Made by a program: the position numbers and the translations under genes. Shown here piece by piece: positions 1-12,100 of a stretch of DNA of 64,000 nt. Location: assembly GCA_019925795.1 (NCBI GenBank), contig CM034315.1, positions 10,106,001 to 10,170,000 of the forward strand, in the 5' to 3' direction. The notes under the pieces are model-generated. The model was not told the DNA's origin. It saw only the letters and a program-made list of their open reading frames with translations, and searched no databases. How positions within the stretch are numbered: the first letter of the stretch is position 1; every line of letters starts with the position of its first letter. This DNA comes from Dendrobium chrysotoxum (Eukaryota > Streptophyta > Magnoliopsida > Asparagales > Orchidaceae).

Positions 1-840
1 TTTTTCAGAAGATTGGATTTTATAGGGAATTTGAGATTTTGGAAGTTTTGTGTGGTACTTTGAGATATTTGAAATGGACCCCTCCGGTTGATATTTTCAT
101 TCAACACGGCCATCATCGGGGAAACTTTGGGGTCACTTAAAAATATTTGAGGTTTGGGGGCATTTTGAAAGTGTTTGCGAACCCCTCCGGTTGAGATCTT
201 CTGTCAACGCGGCCATCATCGGGGTGTACGGGGTCATTTATGTTTTATTGATTGGACCCTGTTGACTCTATCTACTGATCGATAGAGGATCGAGTTTTGT
301 ATGCTTTGTGCCCTTTATAAGTGAGTTCAATTGATTATGGGCCTTGAAGGCCTAATATGAACGTATGAAAACAAATATATAGGTTGTCACAACTGTATAT
401 TTGTTTGATGATTCGAACCCTGTCGACTTCTATTGATCTTTATAGAAGGATCGGGTTCGAACCTGAATTCACTCATTGACCCGCGCAGCATCCCTAAACG
501 TCACGTGTGTATCAATAACACGCTCGTCGGGGCCCATGCGGGTGTTTGGGGGCATTTTATAATTATTGATTGAACCTTGTCAACTCCTATCTGCTTGCAT
601 AGGAGGATCAGGTTCAAATTTATTGACCCGCGCAGCATCCCTAGACGTCACGTGTGTACCAATAACACGCTCGCCGGGGCCCATACGGGTGTTTGGTATA
701 TCCCCTTATGTGTACCTATGTGTATACATATTATGGTGCATGTGCGGGGGATATTTTAGAATATTTGATGGGTCTCCTACGATAGTTCATAGGATCTTGC
801 ATTTATCGTAGTGCTTCGATATTTGTTCACAAGGGGTATG
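1..840. repeat. Degenerate tandem/direct repeats with hairpin modules
   Basis: Two copies of a 44-bp motif (78-121 and 181-224, starting ACCCCTCCGG and ending CATCATCGGGG) lie 103 bp apart. Further on, two clearer units of about 155 bp (about 415-560 and 570-700) share a CCCGCGCAGCATCCCTA block and an ACGTCACGTGTGTA block. Each unit, and a more diverged one near 250-300, carries a small perfect hairpin followed by GATC (stems at 266-287, 427-448 and 584-605). No coding potential is seen. The style resembles the non-coding arm of the Tat element at the other end of the window, but homology is inferred. Confidence 0.6.
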
Positions 841-2388
841 TTTGATGCATCACCACTGTTCATCGAGAAGTTTACAAGCCTCGATAGTCTTATCCCACTT
901 CAATGCTCAAGACCTAGTTGAACTGAGGTTCACTTGCCCCATAATGATTTGATCTAGCTTTCCCTTCCCAAAATTCACGTGGAAATTAATGGTCACTACC
1001 TTGGAACGAAGACTGTAGTTATGGAAGATACATCAGATTCTTCAAGAAAGCCTTACAAGTGTATCCATTTCTAAATAACTGTTGCAGTCATTGAGATGAT
1101 CGGAATAGCAGGTGTATCTTCAACTTGTAATCGTGAGTTTAGGCTACCGAACTTTGCATCAATCTTTAACAGCATACTTGTTAAATATTGATCATTAACT
1201 CTGGTGAGTGCAATGCATCGTGTATTGATGTTCCCTTGAATGCATTCTGATGTGTCACATCATTGCTTTCACTGCATGTAGGATTTTCCTTCTTCCCTGT
1301 GAATATTTGCATCTATTGCCCAGCTGATTGTTGTTCAATCATCCTTTGCACGGCTACTGTGTAGACTAAAGCCAAATTCCATCTTCATAGTTTGCAAGAG
1401 CGTTATTCATTGCACCTTTAATCCTTCTGTTTGTAGAATATAGCAGTATTTGCTTGTAATTGAGTCATCATTGACTATATGAATACCCAAAGTAATCATT
1501 ATATATTCCTCAGCTCATTATGCTTATAGTGTATTGGTCTTCTTCGCTTGCAGAGGTTTGATGCATTCGCTTGATGCTGAATGATGATTGACTACAAGAG
1601 CATTACATTATTCACCACTCTTGCTACATAGCATCGTAGGTGTTTGCATTCATCACTGGCTTTCTTACACCTAACGATTAGTGAATGGTTGTATTTGCTT
1701 ATGTGTCTCTTTCTTCGTTATCGTGAACTGGAGCGTTGTATGCGATGCAAGACTTCCATCATCACCTTTCTAATTCATAGATCAATTGTTGTATGCATGA
1801 GGAGATCATTACAACAATTTGTGGGAGCTTGCAAGTAGGTTATAACATGGTCTCTACTCGTGTTAGTAAGAAGTCTATTGTGCTCATTATGTTTTTCTCC
1901 ATGTAAGCATGTTCAAATCAAATCCGAGAATCCTGTCCACTTGATTTTCAAATCAAGTTCAAGTTAAGCCCCATGTCACTTGGTTCAAATTCAATTTTCA
2001 ACTCATCTGAATTCAGTTCATACTCCACTTGTAAGTTCACTTGAGTCCAACTCAAGTTATTTGCATTGTATCCAAGTCAACTTCATGTAAGAATATTCAT
2101 TCAAGTTCCTTGTCATTTTGCACTTTGTCCATTTGAATTCAAAGTTCTTACCTTTATTAATCATTTAAGTTCTATATTATCCAATGTCCAAAGGTTCACA
2201 TGTTCGAATCCAAGTACGATTCAGGCTTAAGAAGAGCCTCTTCCCTTCATTCGAGTCCCCTGTAGTCCCAAGTATTATTCAAATCTTTATGATCATTCGA
2301 GTTCAGTTCTCCTCGGTTAAATCATTTGAAGTCTTTTGCCTGATCGCTTAGTTCATTTGAATTAAGTTTCTGCTCATATTATGTTCAT
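841..2388. other. No gene recognised; repetitive-looking intergenic DNA
   Basis: Only short ORFs occur on both strands and none resembles a known protein. From about 1900 to 2390 the sequence is made of imperfect TTCAAGT / TTGAATTC-like words, which suggests decay of a simple repeat. If the bS18 gene continues past position 1, this stretch lies in its second intron. Confidence 0.5.
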
Positions 2389-2491
2389 TTGAGTTCAAAC
2401 AGGTCCGAATGTAGTCTTCTGTTCACCCGAAATTTCGGCAGCATTCCGGCATCTCCCCCGTTTAGGGGGAATTACGGAAAACTGGGCCTTT

Positions 2492-3126
2492 CCCACCACG
2501 CTAAGAAAAGCGTGTATGGTAGGTGCCCTCTTTCGAGGACACCGCGGCCGTGTAAAGTCTTCAATCCCCACCACGCTAAGAAAAGCGTGTATGGGTCTTC
2601 TACATGTACCTGTTACAAGAAAAGAGCAGTTGTTTCCCCGCAGGTACAAAGCCGCGTACGGGTACTTAAAATTATCCCCACCACGCTAAGAAAAGCGTGT
2701 ATAGGGCTTACCCGCCTCGCCGTAGGTGTCGCACCGGGTTCCCTTCCCACCACGCTAAGAAAAGCGTGTATAGGCGGTTTGCCGGCCCGACACGAACGCC
2801 GAGGATGGGATTTTGGGGGCCGAGGGATCACTCACCTATCTCGTCGTAGGTGTCGCGCCGGGTTCCCTTCCCACCACGCTAAGAAAAGCGTGTATAGGTG
2901 GTTTGCCGGTGCGACACGCATGCCGAGGTAAGAGAGGGATTTTGAGGTGATTACCAGCCTCGTTGTAGGCACCGCACCGGGGTCCCATCCCACCACGCTT
3001 ATGAAAGCGTGTATAGGCGGTTTTCCGGTCCGCCGCAGACAACGAAGTAGGCTCTCGAAGTGATTACCCGATTCGTTGCAAGCCTCGCGACGCACTTCCT
3101 CCCACCACGCTAAGAAAAGCGTGTAT
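2492..3126. repeat. Seven interspersed copies of a 26-bp hairpin repeat
   Basis: The 26-bp motif begins CCCACCACGCT and ends AGCGTGTAT. Copies start at 2492, 2567, 2677, 2746, 2870, 2989 and 3101. Its core CACGCT-AAGAAA-AGCGTG is a perfect 6-bp stem with a 6-nt loop. The copy at 2989 has a changed loop centre (TTATGA) that lengthens the stem to CACGCTT/AAGCGTG. Spacers are 43-98 bp, G+C rich and partly related to each other (several share GTCGCACCGGGTTCCC-like text). The flanks are A+T rich. Function and family are unknown. Confidence 0.85.
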
Positions 3127-3261
3127 AGGTGGTCGTTTTGTCGCGCTGCGAGCCTCGAGGCGGGCTCTCGGAGTTTTAGGGTTCAGAAGTTCATACCTGA
3201 CGACCGGCGAGGTAGTGGTGTTGGCTCAAGATACGAGGAGAGAGCGAAGAGCACCCTCTCT

Positions 3262-3640
3262 CTTCTCTTTCCTTATTATATAATTAATTATAATTACTTA
3301 TAATTAATTATATTTAATAATAATAAATTATGATTTAAAAAAAAATTAAGTATAATTAATAAATAATCATAATTAATTATAGCAAATAATAATTAATTTA
3401 AATTAAAATAATTAATTGTAATTAATTTTTTTAAATAATTATAGTTAATTATTAAATAATAATAATTAACTATAGTGATAAAAATTAATTACATTTTATT
3501 TTAATTAAAATTAATCATTATTAGTGATAATTAAATATAATTAAATAATTAATTTTAATTAATTTTAATTAAATATAATTAATTATTATCAATAATAGTT
3601 AATTATAGTTAAAAAAAACTAATTTTAATTTTGAAGAAAT
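3262..3640. repeat. A+T-rich TAATTA simple-sequence tract
   Basis: Almost pure A/T, made of TAATTA, AATAATAAT and TTAATTAAA words, directly after the G+C-rich hairpin-repeat block. No ORF or conserved signal is visible. Confidence 0.8.
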
Positions 3641-4388
3641 TATGTGCGATTTGTACAGATATATGCTGGATTTGAGTATGATTAAACAACATTTAGGGCT
3701 AAGTTAGGGCAGGATTAGAGCTAAATCTTGTTAAGGAAGGATTAGCTCTCACAAAGAGTTAAATGCCATATCCCCCTCTCTGCAGTTCAGTGACTTCACG
3801 GGATTTGGCCAAAGAAGCGCACGAAAGGGAGGGAGATGGTTACCTTCGCATATAGCAAGCGAACTCCTCGTCGTGACTTCCGAACCCACAGGAAGGGGAC
3901 GTCGGACAAGGGGAGAAGTCGGACAGCAGTGGGGACGTCGGCACAAGGAGGTAGGTCGGGAGCTGGGTTCGGCTTCTAGCGGAGGGATCAACAAGATAAG
4001 AGCTCTCTCTCTCTCTCTCCCTCTCTTTCTTTCTCTTTCTGTGTGGGTCGGCGGGATAGAGGCGACGGGAGGAGGTGTTGGACAGGGAGCAGAGTCGGAC
4101 GTCTGGGGGTTGGGATCGGAGATGGGAGCGGAGTTCGGCTTCGGCAAGTGAGGAGGAAAGGGAAGCTCGGTCGCAGAGAGATCGGGAGGAAGAAGTGGAT
4201 AGCGAGCTGTGGGAGAGTGTCGTATTTAACGACTCAAACGAAGACGCGATCGAGGCTCCTACGAAGGATTTCCGGGATTTGATCGATTCGGCGCCGGATC
4301 AGCGGGATCTCGGCAGGATTTGCGGGAAAGCTACGGGATAGGCAGTAGAGGTAGGTTGTGTATTTCTTCTCATTTTCATTTCTTTTGG
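3641..4388. other. Non-coding stretch 3' of LTR-like element copy A
   Basis: G+C-moderate sequence with a CT-rich simple repeat at about 3997-4040 and purine-rich text beyond it. Short ORFs on both strands look like compositional artefacts. It may be the distal end of the element at 4389-5909, but copies B and C do not confirm this boundary. Confidence 0.4.
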
Positions 4389-4655
4389 TTACAATCCGTT
4401 GGTTAACACGCGGAGGGTAGTAGTCGCCGGAGAGGTAGCCGGAATTGGAGGAGGTGGTGGATGACCGTAGATTATCCAACGTCCCTTTGATCTTTGCTCG
4501 TCGATCACGTCCACTAAGTCGTATTGGATGCGGTCGATGTATTCCTCAACGGTGTCGTCGAAATCAAAGCCCACGTCAAAGAAGGGCGATTGGAGGATGT
4601 CGACTTGACCTCGATCGTCATGCACGAATCCAAAGTTCCATTCGAGTTCCTCCAT
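4389..4655 (-). CDS. Small acidic ORF inside LTR-like element copy A
   Basis: 88 codons. I recognise no family. The first 60 or so residues align with the ORF at 7693-7893 in copy B: both start with an acidic segment, then FG-aromatic, D-acid-x-G, IL-x-S-x-FFDV, D-x-T-(V/I)-EEY, LV-x-VIDEQ and a Trp. I count close to half of 60 positions identical. The 3' part diverges into a proline-rich tail. Conservation in two otherwise diverged repeat copies suggests it was once translated. It may be a remnant gag-like or captured host fragment; function unknown. Confidence 0.45.
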   Translation of the reverse strand: MEELEWNFGFVHDDRGQVDILQSPFFDVGFDFDDTVEEYIDRIQYDLVDVIDEQRSKGRWIIYGHPPPPPIPATSPATTTLRVLTNGL

Positions 4656-5573
4656 GCATATTGAAGTGGGGAGGAGAGGGGAAGGAGGTGGCGGGTGGAG
4701 AGGGAGGCCGGCGGTTTGGGTAGGGGTGGGGTTTTGGGATGGCGGGAGGAAGAGAGGGTAGGAGGCTAGGTTTGAGTTGGAAAGCGTTGGGATTAGATAA
4801 CCTGAAATTAATTTCAGGTTAAGTGAAATTGGAGGGAAACACTTTGAAATTAAATTTAAATTTCAAATAGGACTTGGGTAATTATTAGAGAGGGAATTAG
4901 GGGAACCATTAATTGTGATTGGGAGTTGATTAGGAGGGAGAAAAGGCAAGGGAGGGGCCGGCCACATAAAGGAGGAGCAAGATGTCTAGATTCGTTGTAT
5001 GTGGGCCATGAGGATTAAATGCTAATTGACATCAAATCTGAAATTAATTTCAGATTTGAGTAATTAGAGGGAGGTTTCCTAATATTGGGATTTATTAGGG
5101 AGGGAACTATTTGAATTCAAATATTGAATTGAATTCAAATTGATAATCCTTCCTAATGGGGAGAGTTATTTTAGGAAAGTATTTATGGGCTTTGAATTTT
5201 GAAAATTTCAAAATCCTTGGAGGGAAATTAGGAAGGCCGGCGGCTTTGGGCTTGGGAGGAGGGGAACGGTGGGGAGGGGAAGTCCGGCGGCTGGCGGTGG
5301 GGTGGCCGGCGGGTTCAGGCGTCCGGGGAGGCCGGTGGTGGGGGAGTGGGGGTCGGTCCAAGGGGAAAAGGAGGGGGCGGTGAGGTGGGGAAGGAGATGC
5401 CGTCGGGTTAGGGGTTGGGGCGGGTGGTTGGAGGTGGAGATGATGGGAAATAGGGAGGTGACCGGGGGGGGAACTAAGAGGAATCGGCGGGTGGGAGGCG
5501 GGGAGGAGAAGAAGAATAGATGAAAGAAATAAAAATACAAGGACCACGAACCGAGGACTCTTCCACCGGTTGA

Positions 5574-5909
5574 TGGGTATTTCGCTTGCTCTTACCTTGA
5601 GCTCTCTTTCTCTCCTCTAGTGCTCACACAAGATGAAGAAGAAGGCAAAGGAAATTTTCATTAATCAATCATCCTCTCATACAATGTAAGGGGCCTCATA
5701 TAAATAGGCCGAAAGGAAGAAAACAAAATACTAAAATGCCCTCGGGCTACAACATCAAGTGACCACCCATAAGGGTAAAACAGTAAAACTGAAAAAATAA
5801 AATAAACTACTGCATAAAATGACTCAGAATATAAACTCCTGATCGTGGCCGTCGATCTCTGGTGTCTCCGATGGTACACATGTCGAAATCACTGACGATG
5901 TCCTCATCA
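5574..5909 (-). repeat. LTR-like terminal sequence of copy A
   Basis: On the minus strand it begins TGATGAGGACATC and ends AATACCCA, giving TG...CA ends. Inside are a conserved GATCGTGGCCGT block, a TATA-like TATTTATA in the segment that is also AT-centred in the other two copies, and a CT-rich region near the 3' end. Lengths in the three copies are 336, 337 and 325 bp. A primer-binding site is not recognisable downstream, which keeps the LTR reading tentative. Confidence 0.6.
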
Positions 5910-6189
5910 AGCTGTTTAAATAATTTGCAAAGAAAATGCTTAACATTTCATGCAATACTAGGAACAACCAAAAAATGAGGATTCATAAAGTAAGACCAAA
6001 TAGTTATGAAGTAATGACGACCATGATTAGACATTACATTAAAAATAAGTTATTTCACACCTAGCAGCCACCAAACATAATAGAAAACTATTTAAAAGAG
6101 ACTAAAGAGAGCGTGTAAACAGAAATCTATGAAATGAGAAGAACAGAAAATAAATTACTCATGTTTACTAATAATAAAATTCCTCATAC
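5910..6189 (-). other. Start of bS18m intron 2 (runs off the window)
   Basis: The GT donor at 6189-6188 (AGG then GTATGA on the minus strand) follows exon 2. The sequence below is A+T rich and non-coding, then meets LTR-like copy A. No acceptor with a plausible S18 core exon was found between 1 and 6189. Confidence 0.6.
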
Positions 6190-9100
6190 CCTAAGAGTGT
6201 AGGTTGTTCCAGGCCTAAATGTCACATCCGGTCTAAACTTATAATCATCATCCTTAATCTCATCAGTAAAAGCAAAAGTATTAGCTGCTTTCTTCAATTT
6301 TGAATCCATACCATCTGAGAGTGTATCAAAACCTTCACCTTGACCATCCATAAATCGCGAATTACCACCATCATTGTCTCTCAAGCTATTGAAGGATCTT
6401 CCATGAGCCTGCTCGATTTTGTCTAGCTTCCGAAAAAATGAACCAGTATCTGCACTGTTGCCAACATCACCAAATAAACGGCGCTCAAAATCATCTCCAC
6501 TCTCAAAAGAACTGTTACTGTTTCTACCACCAACTTCTGCAAGCAAGAACACAAAAGCAACACATTAAAATTTCAAATATATTAAAAGTATTCATGAAAC
6601 AGAACAAGGGTAAGTTAAAACTTAAAAAACTACAAATAAAGTGAGGGAAACAACCAGTTCTGATTCTTGTTTGTTTGATTCCATCCATCAAAATAGTGAA
6701 CAAAATGAATCAATGCCAAAATTTGCCATCTTATTGATAATTCATAGATGGCATCAAAATTGTCTTTTGATGATATAGCCAATACAAATGAAATCAAACA
6801 AGACCATGGAACAAAATAGAAATGCTTCTTTCTTTCAAAAATGAGTGAAATAGCATTTGATTCCTCATACAAGGATTTCATCATTAACTTCTTGAAATGG
6901 AATAAATTTCACCATTGTCAGATATCTTGCAAGGAAAGCTTCCTAAGTTCAGCTGTTTCAATCAAAATGGCGACCTAATTCACTAAGTTAAATGCACTAG
7001 AAGAATTAGATAAAAGTGCCCAATTTCGTCATTGATTAACATTCTAGCAGCTAGTGGACTTAATACAATGAGTGACCATGCCTCCTAAAACAAACTGCTT
7101 GCTTTTGTTAATGTCCTAAGAGTGCGCATATGACAAGTTGATTGAAAGGAAAAATAATATTACAAAAAGACTTTATTGCCTTTATTTCTCTGCAACTCCC
7201 ATCACAATGACTGAGAAAAAATAAAATCTAATGAATAAAAGCAAACTTCAGTATGATTTCAAGCCAAAAAAAACTGCGTGATCCCTGTTCTATAAAATAG
7301 TTATCACCTTTCTATAAGATAATTGATGTAGGACTACAATGCATTGTAATGACCATATAAGAGATTGTACGATTTTAAAAGAGCATAACAATTAAAACTA
7401 CTAGTATTCCAAAATGACAAGATAAAACGTAAGAGTGGTCACTTTCGTTTAGGCCAAATTACATGAAAGACTTGAACCATTACAAGTAATATAGAAAATC
7501 AAGACATGAGAATTAAGTAGATTTTCAACAAAGATCCCTACACTAACAATGAGATTAGTCCATAGAAAGTTAACTCAAATCCTACGTTTTACTAAGCAAC
7601 GGCGGTTAGCGAAGCACGATTCTTTGTGATTCTATCATCACCTACAAGGTTAGTGAATTCAAAGATAAATGAACAAGGGTCGAGGTTCACCCTTATTGCG
7701 AACCGGAGGTGATGTACCACTGTGCGTTGCCCAGTTGTTCATCAATGACTTCAACAAGAGAATCCAGGATGAGCTCCACGTACTCTTCAATCGTGTGATC
7801 GATATTCGGGTTGACGTCAAAGAAGGTGGAGTGGAGAATGAGAAGGATGCCTTGCTCGTCATAGGCGTAGCCGAAGTCAACTTCTGGATCCATGCATCGG
7901 TCTTGCTAGATTGAGATGAGGAAAATGTTCTCCTTGCTGCCCTTGTTGGTTCCCTTGAGAGAAAGAGGCGTTTCTCTCAAAATCCAAGTAGAGGAAAGAA
8001 GAGGGAGTGGTCGGCCAAGGGGGAGGAGCCTTGGGAAGATTCGGGGTAGGGTTAGGGAGGTTTAGGTGGAGCTAGGGCTAGGGTTTAATGAGGAAAGGGG
8101 CTTTAAAATATGAAATTTGATTTCAGATTTAGATTTGGAGGGAATTTGGGAATTGGGATTTAATTCCTAAAAGAGTTTAGGAATTAATGGGAAGGGATGG
8201 AGATTTGAGAGGGTGAGAGGGGGCGGGTAGGATAGTGGGGCCGGCGGCTTTAATGAGGGGAGAGGTGATTGTGGGGAGGGATTAGGGGTTTCTTAATTTA
8301 GATTTAGAGAATAGGAAAGATTTAATTAGATTCAATTTGATTTAAATGTGATTGGGATCCAATTTGGAAACTTTTCTTAAAAAAAAATCAATGCGATTAG
8401 GAAGATTTTTAAATTCAAATTAAGTTAATTTTAATTCAAAATATCTCCTAAATATCTCAATCTAAAATAGAAAATAGGAATTAATGAGGAGCGCGGGGGG
8501 GGGGGGGGGATTTAATTGAGTTCCTAAATTGGGATCTATGGATTAGGAAAGTTTTAATTAAATCCCAATTAATTGAAAATTCAAATAGGATTTAATTTAG
8601 GAACTTTCCTAAAATAGATTTAGGGAATTAGGAAAGATTTGAATCTCTAATTGATTTGGTTTTGGATTCAAAATCTGTCCAAATTCTACTCCATCTAAAT
8701 TAGGAAACAAGAAATTGAAAGGGGAAGAGGCAAGGGGAACTAGGGCCGGCGGTGGGGCTTGCCCGTGGGAGTGGGGGTGGCGGTGGGGGAAGCTTGGGCT
8801 TGACGTGGGAGGGAGGGAGGACCGGTGGTGGGAGGGCCGGCGGTTGCTAGGGGAAGAAGGAGGAGATAGGGAAAACCAAGAGCGCTGAGGGCCACTGTTG
8901 GGTATTACGCTCGCCTCTCCTAGGCTCTTCCACAACTCTCACTAGCTCTCAACACAAGAGAACAACAATACAGGAAATTTTCTTTCAAAGGAAAACATAA
9001 GGGCTATAAATAGCCTCGTATAAAGGACTCAAAATAAAAAAGACGAAAATACCCTCAGGGCTTACATACGACCTCCTTTAAGGGGTAAAATAGAAAACAG

Positions 9101-12100
9101 CTACAACATAATAAAAGACAAATAACATAATAATAAAAAAAACATGAAATGACTCAAAAATACATCGACTCGATCGTGGCCGTAGATCGTTTGCCACGTC
9201 ACTGATAAACCTTCCATGATCTGATGTCCCCATCAATAATCTAACAAATCAAAACAAATTAAAGCACCATCCTTGTGTTATTCAATAGGTAACACGATTC
9301 TTTGTTGGTTGAAAACAAGGTTTCCACAGAATTTCAAAAAGAAATCAAATAGTCGATTCCACTGCAATAATCCACTTGTATCCATCATTGGAATGCACTG
9401 TTAATTTTTCTACCAGTTCATAAGGAACCAGGCTCGTTGTTAGATCACAATGTCATTAACCGAAGTGACAGTAGCTCCCTGGATGAGAAAGATAATGGTT
9501 AACCCAGGAGATGAATGGTCTTTCCTTTGGACTGGCATGCTAGTTTAGAGAAGCATTAAGCTCCAGTCTGCCATTTCTGCTACATGTATATTAAATTCTG
9601 TTGATGTTCGTCAAAAGCATTACTCTGTGTTCATATTTTTAAGACTTCGTAATGTGGCAGGTTCCCTTTTGTGATAGAGGAACCAAAAACTACTTTTGCT
9701 TGTGATACAAGAATAAGCGTAGGACTTGAGTTTAAATAATAATAAAAAATTCAAATGAGAAAACTTTCATTTAAAACAAAAATCAAAACATAATCGACAG
9801 TTTACTCTGAGAAGATTGGCCCGGAAGAAAAGCTATCCAAACAAACTTATCCAAAGTTAAAACACACAGTCAAGAAGGTCTTCTCTGATGTTCATAATGA
9901 GAGGTCCATCCTAGTCAGATAAGTTTGGCTATGATAACTTGCTTCTGGGAATAATACCAAGCTTAATTCTAATCAGCCACCGACTTTACAAAGAAATATT
10001 TATTTTTCCAATCTTTCACTTTGTTCTCTAAACCAATCATGTCCTTCAAAGAAAAGAGAATAATGACTTCTTTGAAAGATTTTATTGTAGACATAAATTT
10101 AAACAAATCTAAGCTTCATCTTGCATTTTATTCTTGTCGAACAATAATGAAAGAAATCATGCTTACAAATGAATTCAACAACGTCTGTGTTAGAACTAAG
10201 CAATAGAAACCCAAGATTTTGGCCACTTTGGGGAATAATGGAAGTCACAGGGTGAGATGGAACAGGTATTTGAACACAACTCATCCCCCTTTAACGAGTT
10301 GGTGATTTCACCAACTTCAACAAATTGGTGATTTCACCAACTTCAACAAATTGCATCATAAAGTTGCCTCTAATCTCAAACACTTGACTGTACGGCTTCA
10401 TATTCTACCTTGGTACCAAGAAAGAAAATATCCAAATATCCAATTTCACTTAACAAAGTTTTTGAACACAAACATCGAATGAAAACATGAATGTTATTTT
10501 TTCGAGAGAAACCACAAAAGTTGAATTGTGAATAAGTTGCATCCAAAAACACCAAATCAAACTACAATAATCAATTGTGCATAGTATAATGATTATGCGG
10601 GATTTAGCAAATCAATTTTATGAAATTTGGTAATTGATTGTGAAAGATTTAAAATGATAAATCGAGTTATTCATGAACTATAAGCAACTCGTCAAAGATC
10701 AAATCATTAACCATAGTTCATACTTGAAATTGCGCAGTTGAGTATTGAGGGTTTTTTGTTCGTGAGAGAGGCATAATCCTCAAGACATTTTAAGATGTAA
10801 GCCTCATAATTAAATAATTAAATATAGCAATAACAACAACATCAAGCCTTTATCCCACTACGTGGGATTCGTTACATGTATCCTTTTTTCTCCATTGTGT
10901 CCTATTAAGAGTTAAATTTTCATTTAAATCTAACTAAAAAAATGTCATTTCTAATACTTTTTAACCAAATCTTTTAGGTCTGCCTCTACCTTTCTTAACA
11001 TAGGACAAATCTAATACATCAACTCTCATAATTGGGTCATCAAAAGGCTGACGTTTTATGTGACCAAACCATCTAAGACGACTCTCTCTAATCTTATCTG
11101 CTTTAGAGCTACTCTAACATTTTCACGTATATACTCATTTCACATATAATTAAATAATTAAATGAATAAAAAAATTATAAATACTAACATACTAACATCA
11201 AAGAAATATTATAATAATAAGTCTCTCCCACTCCCAAGTCAATATAAAAACACAGTATAAGTCTTTAATATTATAATTTATAAATTCAAAGATTTACCTC
11301 ACTCTCATCATTTAGTCTTCATTAGAATCATCATTATAGTGAATTGGTTTCTCTCCTTTCTCATCCTCAGTCGTGTTAGGGTGCAGCAGTTGCAACGAGG
11401 AGTGGCTGGGAGTGTGAGCAACACTGGGTGCAGTGGCTAGAAATTGAGGCTGTGTGTGCTTTACTTGTTCTCAGTTTGTTTGTTTTAGATTTTGGCAGAG
11501 AAAAATAATTAAATGTGATTTATTTTATATTTTAAATTTAAAAATTAAATATTTTAAAGTACCTAAATCCTCATTTTTTAGGCTTGCGCCTTTTATAAAT
11601 TGTGTTATTGTGCGTACACCTCATTAAGCCAATATCTTTTCAAAATTATGTTAAGGCATACTTAGGCAGGCATACACATGTGTGCAAGCGCGCACACACA
11701 TATTCTTTCATTACTTCCCAACAAGAAAATAACTTACACAAGAGGAAATAAAATAAAAAAATATTGAAAAATACATATTTCTTTAAAAAATCTCCCATTT
11801 TTGCAAGGAAAAATCTAAATGATGACTAGTTTGTAGGAGGACGACTTGTAAAAGTTGGCATGCCTTGAATACATCATTCAAAAATGACAAAGTTTCCCTA
11901 CGAAATGCTTGAATCGTAAGATCAATAACAATCTCATCAAACTTACTCATTTGTGGAGATGTATGTAGCAAACTTCCTATGCAAAACCATCTCACCCTTA
12001 CAGTCCCCTACTTCTTAGCAAATATCCCTAAGGAGTTTGCCCAAAGGAGTATTAAGGTAACTAGATAAAAGACCATATTTCACGAAGTTGCCCAAGCATA

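Larger units (their letters stand above)
4389..5909 (-). mobile_element. LTR-like non-autonomous element, copy A
   Basis: One of three related elements (others at about 7560-9235 and 22600-24143), all on the minus strand. Read on the minus strand it has a 336-bp LTR-like end (5574-5909), a leader with purine/pyrimidine strand bias that codes proline-rich nonsense, and a small acidic ORF (4389-4655). The outer boundary is shared to the base by all three copies (CATCA on the plus strand, so TGATGAGG on the element strand). No protease, RT or integrase is present and no second LTR is visible, so I infer a non-autonomous LTR element (TRIM/LARD-like) or a derivative. Confidence 0.6.
7560..9235 (-). 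mobile_element. LTR-like non-autonomous element, copy B
   Basis: Same family and orientation as copy A: LTR-like end at 8899-9235, strand-biased leader, small acidic ORF at 7693-7893. Its distal end shares AACAATGAGATTAGTC (7543-7560 region) and following text with copy C near 22630, so the family includes this part. A run of 15 G (8495-8509) interrupts the leader. It sits inside bS18m intron 1 in the sense orientation of the gene. Confidence 0.6.

Noticed and set aside
2389..2931. 180-codon ORF with repeated HHAKKSVY segments
   Set aside because: The peptide repeats are translation of the 26-bp DNA repeat. The reverse strand is also open over the same repeats (PIHAFLSVVG), so the frame is a by-product of repeat sequence.
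2492..3126. CRISPR-like look: seven short identical repeats with spacers
   Set aside because: Spacers range from 43 to 98 bp and are related to each other, there are no cas genes, and the surrounding DNA is clearly plant nuclear.
5107..5547. Proline-rich ORFs in the LTR-like elements (also 23468-23839 and 8609-8935)
   Set aside because: Composition follows strand bias (C-rich minus strand). The sequences are not conserved between copies as proteins.
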